64,000 nucleotides of DNA from Alcanivorax sp. (GCF_017794965.1 NZ_CP051240.1:1116001-1180000), one strand, 5' to 3'. Shown: positions 17,284 through 26,042, counted from the stretch's first letter. Translations and numbers: made by a program. The notes: generated by a model from the sequence alone, not told the origin.

Positions 17284-17601
17284 ATGGACTTTGATATGAA
17301 TTCTCTCATGCAGCAGGCCCAGGCCATGCAGGAGAAGATGAAGAAGATGCAGGAAGAGGCCGCCAATGCGGAAGTGACGGGTGAAGCGGGTGCCGGCCTG
17401 GTGAAGGTGACCATGAATGGTCGCCACGATGTGAAATCTGTCAGTGTGGATGATTCGCTGATGAGCGAAGAAAAGGAACTGCTGGAAGACCTGCTGGCGG
17501 CTGCGGTGAATGATGCGGTGCGTCGAGTGGAAAAGCAGCAGCAGGACAATATGCAGAACATGGCCGGGGGCTTTCCTTTCCCGCCGGGTTTCAAACTCTA
17601 G
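17284..17601 (+). CDS. ybaB: YbaB/EbfC family nucleoid-associated protein
   Basis: A 105-residue dimeric DNA-binding protein with the usual helical N-terminus (MQQAQAMQEKMKKMQEE) and a central beta region containing VKVTMNGRHDVKSV. Members bind DNA without strong specificity and are linked to nucleoid organisation. It lies between dnaX and recR as in most gammaproteobacteria, 9 nt before recR. The 85-nt gap before it carries a short GACGC-type heptamer-like repeat (17208-17227). Confidence 0.95.
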   Translation: MDFDMNSLMQQAQAMQEKMKKMQEEAANAEVTGEAGAGLVKVTMNGRHDVKSVSVDDSLMSEEKELLEDLLAAAVNDAVRRVEKQQQDNMQNMAGGFPFPPGFKL

Positions 17602-17610
17602 GCCGTCCCT

Positions 17611-18213
17611 GTGAAGCACGCACCCCTGGTTGACCAGTTGATTCATGCCTTTACCTGCCTGCCAGGTGTCGGCCCCCGCTCGGCCCAGCGTATGGCCTAT
17701 GCCCTGCTTGACCGGGGGCGGGAGCAGGGCCGCCGCTTGGGCGATGCCCTCCATGCTGCCATGGATGGCGTGCAGCATTGTCAGCGCTGTCGTAACTATG
17801 CGGAGGCAGAGCTGTGCCCGATCTGCGAAAGCCCGAAGCGTGATGGCTCGCTGATCTGCATCGTGTCCACCCCGGCTGATGTGCTGGCTTTTGAACAGTC
17901 AGGCGAATACCTGGGGCAGTACTTTGTGCTCATGGGCGAGCTGTCGCCACTGGACGGCATCGGCCCCCGGGAGCTGGGCCTGGACGTGCTGGAGCAGCGT
18001 CTGCAAGGTGGCGAAATCCGCGAGCTGATTCTTGCCACCGGCACCACGGTGGAAGGGGAGGCCACTGCCCACTATGTGCTGGATCTGGCCCAGGACGCTG
18101 GGGTTCAGGTCACCCGCATTGCCCAGGGCGTGCCCATGGGCGGGGATCTGGAGTTCGTCGATGGCGCCACCCTGGCCCAGGCCCTGCGCGCCCGCCGCCC
18201 CTTCGAGAGCTAG
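17611..18213 (+). CDS. recR: Recombination mediator RecR
   Basis: A 200-residue protein of the RecFOR pathway that loads RecA on gapped DNA. It has the N-terminal helix-hairpin-helix (LPGVGPRSAQRMAY), a four-cysteine zinc finger (CQRC...CPIC, near 57-72) and a Toprim domain (about 80-175). The start is GTG at 17611, preceded by a weak ribosome site, consistent with translation coupled to ybaB. Full length for the family. Confidence 0.96.
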   Translation: MKHAPLVDQLIHAFTCLPGVGPRSAQRMAYALLDRGREQGRRLGDALHAAMDGVQHCQRCRNYAEAELCPICESPKRDGSLICIVSTPADVLAFEQSGEYLGQYFVLMGELSPLDGIGPRELGLDVLEQRLQGGEIRELILATGTTVEGEATAHYVLDLAQDAGVQVTRIAQGVPMGGDLEFVDGATLAQALRARRPFES

Positions 18214-18287
18214 CAGCAACAAGCTACGCTTGATGCTAGAGAGAAAGCCGGAATATTCCCCGGGGGTCCTGCTTTCTACAACGCTGC

Positions 18288-18310
18288 TGTAGGAGCTTGC
18301 CTGCAAGCGA
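18288..18310. repeat. REP element (GTAGGAGC type)
   Basis: TGTAGGAGCTTGCCTGCAAG carries the internal hairpin GCTTGC/GCAAGC and ends GCGA. This single copy matches the arms of the 56813-56872 doublet. Confidence 0.8.
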
Positions 18311-18427
18311 TCCGAGCCCAGGCGAGGTAGGGTTACAAGCTGGCGGAGACCTTTCTGGAGAGAGAGCCCGACGCCATCACCGATAATCGCGGAAAACCAG
18401 ATTGCAGCACCCTCCAACCCGCCCCGC

Positions 18428-18457
18428 GTTTCAACTTTGAACTTTCAACTTGAAACT
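18428..18457. repeat. Degenerate heptamer array (TTTCAAC type)
   Basis: A stretch built on 7-bp units TTTCAACT/TTTGAACT/TTTCAACTTG, one of the GTTGAAA/TTTCAAC families also found at 31454-31482, 47467-47495 and 47580-47609. Confidence 0.8.
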
Positions 18458-18597
18458 GCCTTTCCCCACCTGACCGTAATTCTTGCATCCAGGCTGTCTG
18501 GCTCTGAGCGACTTCCTTCATAACGCCACCAGCGGACAAACAATCCCCAATCCACATAACGCGACAAGCTCTATAGCCTCTGCACCGGCAGGTCTGG

Positions 18598-18612
18598 TAA
18601 GGTCTGACCAAG
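18598..18612. promoter_or_regulatory. Candidate FadR-like operator
   Basis: TAAGGTCTGACCAAG contains the GGTCNGACC core of FadR-type GntR operators, 33 nt before the start of an acyl-CoA dehydrogenase gene. The flanks match poorly, so this is a suggestion. Confidence 0.35.
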
Positions 18613-18644
18613 CAAGCGCTAGGTTGAATCAAGAAGGAGGCCCT

Positions 18645-19787
18645 GTGAGCGCACTGGATTATTTCAACGAGACACACCGGATGGTGCGGGCCACGGTACG
18701 CAAGTTCGTGGAAAAGGAAATTCTTCCCTATGTGGATGACTGGGAAGAGGCAGGGGAGTTTCCCCGTGAGCTTTACCGCAAGGCCGCTGAAGCGGGCATT
18801 CTCAGTATCAATGCGCCGGAGGAATTCGGTGGCACCGGTGAAGATGTATTCATGAAGGTGGCGGCCTGTGAGGAACTGGTGCGCTGCTCTTCAGGCGGTC
18901 TTTGTGCCAGCCTGGGCTCGCTGGATATCGGGTTGCCACCGGTATGGAAATGGGGCAGCGAGGCCATGAAAGAAGCGGTGATCCCGGCGGTGATTGACGG
19001 TGACAAGATTTCTGCACTGGCCATCACCGAGCCCAATGGCGGGTCTGATGTGGCCAATCTGCGCACCCGGGCCGTGCGTGAGGGGGACCACTATATGGTG
19101 AATGGCGCCAAGACCTTTATCACCAGCGGGGTGAGAGCGGATTACTACACGGTGGCGGTGCGTACCGGTGACAAGGGCTACGGCGGCATCAGCCTGTTGC
19201 TGGTCGAGAAAGGCACCCCGGGTTTTACGGTGGGGCGCAAGCTGAAGAAGATGGGCTGGTGGGCGTCGGATACCGCCGAGCTTTTCTTCGAGGATTGCAA
19301 GGTGCCGGTGGAGAACCTGATCGGACCGGAAAATGGTGGCTTCTACTGCATCATGAGCAATTTCCAGATGGAGCGTCTGATTCTGGCGGTGACCGCCAAC
19401 AGTACGGCGCAGCTGGCACTGGATGAAAGCCTGCGTTACGTCAAGGAACGTGAGGCGTTTGGTCGGCCGCTGGCGGGCTTTCAGGTGACCCGTCACAAAC
19501 TTGCCGAGATGGCGACGGACATCAAGGCCAGCACCGAGTTTACCTATCGGGTTGCCGCAAAGATCGCTGCCGGCGAAGACGCTGTACTGGATGTCTCCAT
19601 GGCCAAGAACGTGGCCACTCGCTGCGCCGACCGGGTTACCTATGATGCGGTCCAGCTATTCGGTGGCAGCGGCTACATGCGCGGTACCATCGTCGAGCGT
19701 CTTTATCGCGACAATCGCATCCTTTCCATCGGCGGCGGCACCCACGAGATCATGAATGAGGTCATCGCCAAGCAGATGGGACTGTGA
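18645..19787 (+). CDS. Acyl-CoA dehydrogenase
   Basis: A 380-residue FAD enzyme of the short/medium-chain family, introducing the alpha-beta double bond in fatty-acid or branched-chain acyl-CoA breakdown. Visible are the FAD/substrate motif ALAITEPNGGSDVANLRT (about 125-142), the YVKEREAFGRPLAGFQ region and the C-terminal LFGGSGYM and GGGTHEIM segments typical of the fold, which carry the active-site side. The GTG at 18645 has a strong AAGGAGG 4 nt upstream. The gene is monocistronic, ending at a hairpin terminator. Substrate is unknown. Confidence 0.92.
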   Translation: MSALDYFNETHRMVRATVRKFVEKEILPYVDDWEEAGEFPRELYRKAAEAGILSINAPEEFGGTGEDVFMKVAACEELVRCSSGGLCASLGSLDIGLPPVWKWGSEAMKEAVIPAVIDGDKISALAITEPNGGSDVANLRTRAVREGDHYMVNGAKTFITSGVRADYYTVAVRTGDKGYGGISLLLVEKGTPGFTVGRKLKKMGWWASDTAELFFEDCKVPVENLIGPENGGFYCIMSNFQMERLILAVTANSTAQLALDESLRYVKEREAFGRPLAGFQVTRHKLAEMATDIKASTEFTYRVAAKIAAGEDAVLDVSMAKNVATRCADRVTYDAVQLFGGSGYMRGTIVERLYRDNRILSIGGGTHEIMNEVIAKQMGL

Positions 19788-19847
19788 GCGGCAAACTACA
19801 AGCCGCAAGCTGCAACGCGGTATAGGTCATCAGAGGTTTGAACGTGT

Positions 19848-19884
19848 GAGGCCGCGTCCGGAGTTTGGGCGCGGCCTCTTTTAT
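19848..19884 (+). terminator. Terminator of the acyl-CoA dehydrogenase gene
   Basis: GAGGCCGCG / CGCGGCCTC, 9-bp perfect stem with a 13-nt loop, followed by TTTTATT. Confidence 0.8.
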
Positions 19885-19948
19885 TGCCGCTTCGCGGCTG
19901 CAACACGCTTCACGCAACATGCGGCACGCAAAGATAAAAAGCGGATTT

Positions 19949-20019
19949 ACCACAGAGGGCACAGAGTTCACTGAGGAAAAGAAAGCTTCTTTCTCGGTGT
20001 GCTCTGTGCCCTCTGTGGT
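19949..20019. repeat. Long inverted repeat with CACAGAG units
   Basis: The arms ACCACAGAGGGCACAGAG (19949-19966) and its exact complement (20002-20019) enclose 35 nt with a further AAAGAAAGC/GCTTCTTT symmetry. Each arm contains tandem CACAGAG heptamers. Confidence 0.9.
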
Positions 20020-20099
20020 GAAACTGCTTTTGACTTTAATGCTTTTCGCAACTCGAAACTCGTCCCTCGCAACTCACAGCTAGAAGCTTGTCGGTAACT

Positions 20100-20147
20100 G
20101 AACGCAAAGAGGCCGCGCCCATACCAGGGCGCGGCCTCTTTGCGTTC
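20100..20147. terminator. 21-bp perfect hairpin, likely bidirectional terminator
   Basis: Starting GAACGCAAAGAGGCCGCGCC (20100-20119) and mirrored exactly at 20128-20147, extended one pair inward, with a 6-nt loop. It lies 59 nt after the minus-strand AdeT-like stop codon and shares its GAGGCCGCG core with the hairpin at 19848. Confidence 0.8.
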
Positions 20148-20205
20148 AGCCTGCAACAGGTTTCAATCGCGTTGTTGCGTGAAGCGTGCTGCATGTAGCG
20201 TCATA

Positions 20206-21192
20206 TCAGGTGCATTCCGCACGGCTCTGGTTCAGTTTGCAACGAACCTTGCGGAGCATATCCAGCATGTCCGGATCGTAGTAGCCTTCCACGCGCAGCA
20301 GGTTACGGGCTTCCTGCATCAGGACTTCATACTTGGCCTTGTCCGCATCCGGAATTTCTACCCACCACTTGGGATCCACTTTCTCTTCTTCTTTTTTCAA
20401 CTGGGCAACGATGCGATCCAGGTTGCTGTAGAAGTATTCACGGGATTTCTGTGCCACCTCTGCAGAGAAGGCGTCCTTCTTGCCGATCAGCTGAATAGTG
20501 AGCTGTACCAGCGGGTAGTTGATGATGCCGCCATCCGGAGACAAGCCCTTGTAGAGTTCCAATGCTTCATAGACCGCCAGCGGGGCCGCAATCACATCCA
20601 CTACACCGTTATTGAATTTGGTGGAGAAGTTGGTGATGTCCGACGCTACCGGGGTGGCGCCTACCTGGGAAACCAGTTTGGCCTGGGTTTCATCATATTC
20701 CAGTACCGCCACGCGTTTACCCGCGGCCTTGGCCAGGGTGTTCACTTCCTTGTCGTCCACGAAGACATAGGCGGCACCGGCGGGGGCGATACCCATGACC
20801 TGATAGGAACCATGGGTCAGCTTGGGGGCAACCTGCGGGTTGGACAGCACCTGCAGCACGATGCGCAAGTGATCCATGGTGGGGATGGCGCCAATGGAAT
20901 CTACGGTGCCGGCGTACTTGTTAAAGCCGCGGCCTCGGATGCCGGTCACCAGTGCCGCCTGGCAGACACCGGCTTTCAGGTCTTCAGCGGCAATTGCTTC
21001 ATTGGTGTAGGGAATCAGTTCGGCTTCAAGTCCCCAACCCAGGGCTTCAGTCTGCCAGTCTTTCATGGCGCCCATCATGGGGCCCACATTGCCGACGATA
21101 TCGAATACACAGATCTTGGTGGGGGCTGCCTGGGCGGTGACGGAGGTCGCCAGGGCGCAGGCCGCCAAGGCGGCTTTCATCAGCTTCTTCAT
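20206..21192 (-). CDS. AdeT-like putative solute-binding protein (copy 1)
   Basis: A 328-residue secreted protein with a clean signal peptide (cleavage after TAQA). It resembles the AdeT1/2 putative solute-binding family, distantly like TRAP-type periplasmic receptors. Landmarks shared with four further copies in this window: CVFDIVGNVGP near residue 28, AGVCQAALVTGIRGRGFNKY near 75-95, SIGAIPT, GIAPAGAAYVFVDDK, RVAVLEYD, APLAVYEALELYKG..PDGGIINYP, and a C-terminal Cys pair (VRCK...AEC) probably forming a disulphide. It stands alone here, with no permease gene adjacent. Confidence 0.78.
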   Translation of the reverse strand: MKKLMKAALAACALATSVTAQAAPTKICVFDIVGNVGPMMGAMKDWQTEALGWGLEAELIPYTNEAIAAEDLKAGVCQAALVTGIRGRGFNKYAGTVDSIGAIPTMDHLRIVLQVLSNPQVAPKLTHGSYQVMGIAPAGAAYVFVDDKEVNTLAKAAGKRVAVLEYDETQAKLVSQVGATPVASDITNFSTKFNNGVVDVIAAPLAVYEALELYKGLSPDGGIINYPLVQLTIQLIGKKDAFSAEVAQKSREYFYSNLDRIVAQLKKEEEKVDPKWWVEIPDADKAKYEVLMQEARNLLRVEGYYDPDMLDMLRKVRCKLNQSRAECT

Positions 21193-21328
21193 GGAATCTT
21201 CCTTATTTGTTATTACTGGTATTAATGGTATGAGTGGATAGTAGAGGGAAAGGTTCCTAAAGCAAAAACCGCTCCGGTCAGACGGGCGTTTTTTTGGTCA
21301 ATGCCGTTGTCCATTGGCAACTTCATGG

Positions 21329-22342
21329 TTATTGACGGTGGCTACGGCGGACCTCTCCCGGTGTTTTCCCTGTCCAGGTGCGATAGGCCTTGCTGAAGCT
21401 GGCCTGGTCACTGTAGCCCAGGTGTTCCGCGATCTTGCTCATGGGCATGTCGGTGTCTTGCAGGAAACGGGTGGCGAAGGTTTCTCGTACCTCATTGCGA
21501 ATAGCGCTGAACGAATAGCCTGCCAGATTCAGGTGACGACGCATCGAGCGGGGGCTCATCCCCAGAGCTTCAGCCACCCGCTCCAGGCTGCTGTTGCGGT
21601 CCGGGCGCCTTATGACCTCCTGCCGTACCTTGCTGGCCACGCGCAGGCTGTCATCCTTGTCCAGCTGTTCCCGGGATCGGGTGGTGGCCACGAGGCCGGC
21701 CATGCTGGCTTCGTCGTCTCTGGCCTGCCTGCCCGACAGGGGCATCAGCACCCGGTTGGAAGTACGGTTGAAATGCACATCCACATCATAATCCAGCCGG
21801 GGCCATGGTGAGGCCCTGTCGGGGCGGGGGAAATCAAACTCGAAAGTAAATTTGCGACACACCAGCGAGGCCAGGGCATAGATGCTGCCCATATAGATGT
21901 TGGTGATGGTCGGTTTCAGTTCGCCCAGATCCCAGTTGTCATGCAGTCGGATGGTGATAAGGCCGGCATTGCAGCTGATTTCCATATCCATCAGCGGCAG
22001 GGATACCCGCAAATACTGCACCACAATGTTCACCAGTTTCGGGAAGTCCTGCTGACGCAGCAGGGCAAAACCGAACAACCCATGTCCTTGCAGGTCGAGT
22101 TCCTGGCCGAACCGGAAACTGGCGGTGGCATCGTCCAGCAGTAACTCGCCTTGCCGAAGAATCTCGCAAACCTGTTTCATGGAAAGGTAGGCGTCGGGAT
22201 CGGAAAGTTTTTCAGCGTCCAAGGCGGCATTTTCAAGGACTGCCGTTCCATTTATTCCGCGTTTTTGTAGGAACCGTAAATATCGGCGGGCGTAACGAGC
22301 AGAAATCAGTGGAACGTCTAATGCCATTGCCTTGTTCTTCAT
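21329..22342 (-). CDS. AraC-family transcriptional regulator
   Basis: A 337-residue activator-type regulator. Residues about 20-215 match the arabinose-binding-like ligand domain used by OruR/ArgR-type AraC members; the C-terminal 100 residues hold the two helix-turn-helix motifs (SLERVAEALGMSPRSMRRHL and MSKIAEHLGYSDQASFSKAYR), followed by GKTPGEVRR. The ATG at 22342 is chosen; 22327 is a nearby alternative. It is divergent from the acyltransferase/GH3/RND cluster and is the likely regulator of it. The AT-rich promoter region has an imperfect inverted repeat at 22407-22438. Confidence 0.9.
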   Translation of the reverse strand: MKNKAMALDVPLISARYARRYLRFLQKRGINGTAVLENAALDAEKLSDPDAYLSMKQVCEILRQGELLLDDATASFRFGQELDLQGHGLFGFALLRQQDFPKLVNIVVQYLRVSLPLMDMEISCNAGLITIRLHDNWDLGELKPTITNIYMGSIYALASLVCRKFTFEFDFPRPDRASPWPRLDYDVDVHFNRTSNRVLMPLSGRQARDDEASMAGLVATTRSREQLDKDDSLRVASKVRQEVIRRPDRNSSLERVAEALGMSPRSMRRHLNLAGYSFSAIRNEVRETFATRFLQDTDMPMSKIAEHLGYSDQASFSKAYRTWTGKTPGEVRRSHRQ

Positions 22343-22406
22343 TCTCTTTATCCGGACCCTGTTGTTTTTATCTTTGAGAGCCTGGTCGCAATACGGATGT
22401 GACAAA

Positions 22407-22438
22407 TTAAAAAGGAAACAAATGATTTCCCTTTTTAA
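22407..22438. promoter_or_regulatory. Inverted repeat between araC and the cluster
   Basis: TTAAAAAGG-AAA / TTT-CCCTTTTTAA, an imperfect 12-bp dyad with one bulged base, centred about 110 nt before the first cluster gene and 80 nt before the regulator. Candidate operator; could also be a short attenuator. Confidence 0.4.
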
Positions 22439-22532
22439 CAAAAAGATGGCCGCTTTTACTATTACTACATTGGCCCTGTCTGGCCATGATGTCGCCCACT
22501 TTATCGCACAAAAAAGAACAGGGAGCTACAGA

Positions 22533-23306
22533 ATGCAGAAGGAAAAGAAAGAAAAGCTTAAGGCGCGTTATGTTCCTATTTCTAAAGTATCAGTAAAGAT
22601 AATAAGAAGAATGTATGAGATATATTCTCGGTACTACGAAAATGTAAGTCTGGACCTGTTTTGCCAGGATATGGCGGAAAAAAACGGGGTGTTTCTGGTG
22701 GAAGAACGTTCTACCCGACGCGTGGTGGGCTTCTCTACCATGAAGACGCTGGATATATACGCCGGTGACAAGCTGGTGAAAGGGGTTTTCAGTGGCGACA
22801 CCATTATTGAAAAGGAATACTGGGGAAACAAGGTATTGCATGTGGCCTTTTTCTTCCAGATGATCCGCGAAAAATTACGCCATCCGTTCCGCCCCATGTT
22901 CTGGTTACTGATTTCCAAAGGGTATAAAACCTACCTTTTGATGGCGAATAATTTTCTCAATTATTACCCGCACCCGGAAAAGCATTGCGACAAGCTGGAA
23001 GGGCTGGTGGACAATTACTGCGAGTTGCTTTTCCAGCCTTATTACTGCAATGAAAACAAGATCCTGGATTTTGGCAGTGGTTATACCCACCTGAAATCGG
23101 ATGTGGCGCAAATCACCGATGAAATGCGCGCCAGAAATAACAAGATTCATTTCTTTGAAAAGCGCAATCCCAGCTGGGAGCGTGGCACGGAATTGCCTTG
23201 TGTGGGTGAAGTCAGTTACTCCCTGATTCTGAATTACCCCTTTCAACTCTGGCGTAAGTTGCGCCGCAAATCGAATCAAACCATGACCGCGATCCCTGCC
23301 AAATAA
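22533..23306 (+). CDS. GNAT-fold acyltransferase-like protein
   Basis: A 257-residue protein, visibly more AT-rich than its neighbours. The segment VVGFSTMKTLDIYAG followed by GDTIIEKEYWGNKVL and a long helix resembles the strand-helix core of GNAT N-acyltransferases, but no standard family name can be given. The ATG at 22533 follows GGGAG with 7-nt spacing; a longer frame from 22332 overlaps the regulator promoter. It is the first gene of the cluster, 19 nt before the GH3 gene. It may attach or supply the acyl group of the cluster product (inference). Confidence 0.6.
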   Translation: MQKEKKEKLKARYVPISKVSVKIIRRMYEIYSRYYENVSLDLFCQDMAEKNGVFLVEERSTRRVVGFSTMKTLDIYAGDKLVKGVFSGDTIIEKEYWGNKVLHVAFFFQMIREKLRHPFRPMFWLLISKGYKTYLLMANNFLNYYPHPEKHCDKLEGLVDNYCELLFQPYYCNENKILDFGSGYTHLKSDVAQITDEMRARNNKIHFFEKRNPSWERGTELPCVGEVSYSLILNYPFQLWRKLRRKSNQTMTAIPAK

Positions 23307-23325
23307 CAACAATACCGGGGGAACC

Positions 23326-24951
23326 ATGTTTGGACATCGACTATTGAAGCTGGCCACCGGGCCGGGCGAGCGCCGTTTTGCCCGTTCATTGCCCTCTCTG
23401 GAAGCGGTGCAGCGTGAAAATCTGGCCAGGTTGCTTGGCCAGGTGGCGGGGATGCCGGCACATGCCCGGGCAGGGCTGAGCCCGGATATGAGTTGGGAGC
23501 GATTTGCCGCGGCACAACCGGTTACCGATTACGACCACTGGCGAGAGAGTGTCGAGGCCCATCGCACCCGCGGTGAAAGCCGGATGACGGGCTCGCCGGT
23601 GAACCGTTTCCAGCCCACTAGTGGTTCTACCTCGGCAATCAAGTGGGTGCCCTACAGCAAACAATTTCTAGGCGAGCTGGATAACGCCATCAGCCCCTGG
23701 GTGGTGGATCTCTATCGCCAGTATCCCGGGTTGATGAAAGGACGCCATTACTGGTCCATGTCCTGGGTGCCCACGTCGCTGCGCGAAAGCATGAGTGATG
23801 AAGTGAATGATGATCTTCAGCTCATGTCCCTGGGCAAACGACTGGTGGCTGGAGCCACCCAGTCCGTGCCTCAGAATGTCTCTCTGGCGCGAACCTCGGA
23901 TGACTCCCTGTTTGCCACTCTGGCCTGGCTGGCGGCGGACAGGTCCCTGTCCATGATGTCCATCTGGAGTCCCACCTTCGGGCTCGGCCTGCTCAAGAGC
24001 CTGGCGCTGTGGCGTCATGAGATTGCCGATGTGCTGCAGTCCGGCGATTGGGGGGATCACATGCACGGCGTTGGCAATCCTGGTTGCCCAAGGTCTCCCC
24101 GGGCTGCGGCCTTGCTGCGCGAATGGGACGGCTCCCTGGACGCGAACTTCTTTAAGGCCTTGTGGCCGTCACTGGCCCTGTTGAGTGCCTGGGATACGGC
24201 CGCATCCGCACCCTGGGCCAAACAGCTCCACGCCCTGCTGCCCCAGGCGGCCTTTCAGGGCAAGGGCCTGTGGGCCACAGAGGGAGTGGTGACCATCCCC
24301 TATCAGGGCGAGCACACCCTGGCATACCGCAGCCATGTGTATGAATTCCAGGATCCGGATGATGGCGCCATCTATGCCCCCTGGGAGCTGGAAACCGGGC
24401 AGCGTGTGATGCCGCTATTGAGTACCGGCAGTGGCATGTTGCGCTACAAGCTGAAGGATCTGGTACGGGTGGATGGCTTCAATCAGGGCGTCCCGATTCT
24501 GACCTTTCTGGGCCGGGCGGGCACCACTGACCTGGTGGGCGAGAAACTCACTGCCCCGGTGCTGGATGAAGCGATTGAACGGCTTGGACTTCCTGCAGGT
24601 GTGACCCCGGTGTGCACCGTAGCGGTGGATAATGCCGGTCATGGCAAACCCGGCTATCTGCTTCTGCTTGAGGGTCTGCCCGAGCAGGCCGGGGATGCCG
24701 GAGAGCGGTTGGAAGCGCAGTTACTCGAACATTTTCATTACCAGCTGGCTCGCAATCTTGGCCAGCTTGAGCCGGTTCGCTGTGTCATAAATCCCGCCAT
24801 GCGTGAGCGCTATCTGCACCAGTGCCGTCAGCGCGGCATGATCGAAGGCAACATCAAGATGGAATCGTTGCAGTACTGGCCCGGCTCACTGCCTGGTTGG
24901 TTGAGTCCTGTTGCGGCGAGCAGCCCAGACCGGGAGGAACCGGCCCTGTGA
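23326..24951 (+). CDS. GH3-family acid-amido synthetase
   Basis: A 541-residue protein of the GH3 (auxin-responsive promoter) family, ATP-dependent ANL-superfamily enzymes that adenylate a carboxylic acid and transfer it to an amino acid or similar amine. The adenylate-site region FQPTSGSTSAIKWVPYS near 88-104 matches the family, as does the later SGMLRYKLKDLVRVDGF and FLGRAGTTDLVGEKLT. ATG 23326 has GGGGGAA upstream. The stop overlaps the next start as GTGA. Bacterial members rarely have known substrates; it is the likely bond-forming enzyme of the cluster. Confidence 0.85.
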   Translation: MFGHRLLKLATGPGERRFARSLPSLEAVQRENLARLLGQVAGMPAHARAGLSPDMSWERFAAAQPVTDYDHWRESVEAHRTRGESRMTGSPVNRFQPTSGSTSAIKWVPYSKQFLGELDNAISPWVVDLYRQYPGLMKGRHYWSMSWVPTSLRESMSDEVNDDLQLMSLGKRLVAGATQSVPQNVSLARTSDDSLFATLAWLAADRSLSMMSIWSPTFGLGLLKSLALWRHEIADVLQSGDWGDHMHGVGNPGCPRSPRAAALLREWDGSLDANFFKALWPSLALLSAWDTAASAPWAKQLHALLPQAAFQGKGLWATEGVVTIPYQGEHTLAYRSHVYEFQDPDDGAIYAPWELETGQRVMPLLSTGSGMLRYKLKDLVRVDGFNQGVPILTFLGRAGTTDLVGEKLTAPVLDEAIERLGLPAGVTPVCTVAVDNAGHGKPGYLLLLEGLPEQAGDAGERLEAQLLEHFHYQLARNLGQLEPVRCVINPAMRERYLHQCRQRGMIEGNIKMESLQYWPGSLPGWLSPVAASSPDREEPAL

Positions 24952-26042
24952 GCTACCGGATACGGCCTGCCAGTGAGCAGGACAACGACGCCATTCTCGC
25001 GCTCCTGCAGGGTACGCCCCAGCACGGCGCGGTCACCCTGAACTTCGAACGTCAGCCCGATTACTTTCGGGGGGCCCGGGTGACCTGTGAGAAGCCGGAT
25101 ATCTGGGTCGCCGAGCCCACCGGGGAGCAGTCCGGGCTGGGAGCCATTTTCAATATTGGCTGGCGGCATCTTTGGGTCAACGGGGAAGTGCGATGGGTGC
25201 GTTACGCCCATGATCTGCGCATTGCCCCGGCGTCGCGCAACGGCATGGTCCTGCATCGCATCTCACGGCATATCCGCAAGCTGCTGGCCGAGGGCGAGTG
25301 GATGCAGACCACCGTGCTCAGTGATAACGAGATGTCCCTGTCCACGGTGGCCAGTGGTCGGGCGGGCCTGCCGGTGTATTACCCTGCGGGCACCATTGAA
25401 ACCAGCATGTTGTATACCCGCGCAAAGGCCCTCCGGGCGCCGGCGGATGTCACCATCCGGCAAACCGGCGAAGCCGACCTGCCTGCCATTGCGGCCTTGC
25501 TGAACAGGGTGGGCAAGGAGAAGCAGTTCTTTCCCAGCTGGGATGTGGACAGGGTGCGTGGCGATGATTATTGCTTTGGGCTCAACCCGGGCAATTTCCT
25601 TGGCCTGTGGGTAGGCCAGGAACTCAAGGGCGTGTTGGGTTTCTGGGACCAGAAGTCCATCAAGCAGACCCGGGTGCTGGGTTATGCCCGGGGCATGGGC
25701 TTGATGCGCCATCTCTATAATTCCCACAGCCTGATACGGGGCGGCATGCGACTGCCTGCGCCCGGCGGGGTGCTTTCTTACCTGACCCTGCACAGTGTGG
25801 CCGTAGAGAACGACGACCCGGAGCTGTTGCGTCTGTTGCTGGATCACGCCATCGGTTTTTTTCACGGCCGCTACGATGCGCTGGTATGCGGTTTCTTTTC
25901 TCAGGACCCCCTGGCCGCCGTAGCGGCCCGGTATCGCCGCCGGTTGTTGCTCAGTGAGCATTTTCTGATGAGCTATGACGGCGACCCCCGCGACCAGCTG
26001 GACAGCCACCGTCGCTGGTACGTGGAGGTAGCACGGCTATGA
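24948..26042 (+). CDS. Two-domain GNAT-type acetyltransferase-like protein
   Basis: A 364-residue protein with two GNAT-like halves (about 1-150 and 165-330); the first begins with the typical YRIRPASEQDNDAILALL and the second with TIRQTGEADLPAIAALL. The nominal acetyl-CoA motifs are weak, so substrate and activity are uncertain. The GTG start overlaps the GH3 stop (GTGA) and GGGAGGAA lies 8 nt upstream, so translation is coupled. It also overlaps the next gene as ATGA. Confidence 0.7.
   Translation: MSYRIRPASEQDNDAILALLQGTPQHGAVTLNFERQPDYFRGARVTCEKPDIWVAEPTGEQSGLGAIFNIGWRHLWVNGEVRWVRYAHDLRIAPASRNGMVLHRISRHIRKLLAEGEWMQTTVLSDNEMSLSTVASGRAGLPVYYPAGTIETSMLYTRAKALRAPADVTIRQTGEADLPAIAALLNRVGKEKQFFPSWDVDRVRGDDYCFGLNPGNFLGLWVGQELKGVLGFWDQKSIKQTRVLGYARGMGLMRHLYNSHSLIRGGMRLPAPGGVLSYLTLHSVAVENDDPELLRLLLDHAIGFFHGRYDALVCGFFSQDPLAAVAARYRRRLLLSEHFLMSYDGDPRDQLDSHRRWYVEVARL

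Larger units (their letters stand above)
18214..18644. other. 431-nt intergenic region
   Basis: No gene is seen. It holds a single REP element (18288-18310), a GTTTCAACTTT-type heptamer array (18428-18457) and, near the end, the likely promoter and operator of the acyl-CoA dehydrogenase gene with its AAGGAGG ribosome site (18634-18640). Confidence 0.8.
19788..20205. other. 418-nt repeat-packed intergenic region
   Basis: No gene. The order is: CAAACTACAAGC-type heptamers; terminator hairpin (19848-19884); GCGTGAA-type heptamers in inverse (19901-19931); an 18-bp CACAGAG inverted repeat (19949-20019); CTCGAAACTC-type units near 20046-20082; a 21-bp hairpin (20100-20147); direct GCGTGAA heptamers (20168-20200). 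Much of it is symmetrical about the middle. Confidence 0.85.

Noticed and set aside
23326..24951. GH3 protein considered a plant-type contaminant or eukaryotic insert
   Set aside because: The gene has bacterial ribosome site, overlaps and codon use of its neighbours; GH3 members are known in bacteria.
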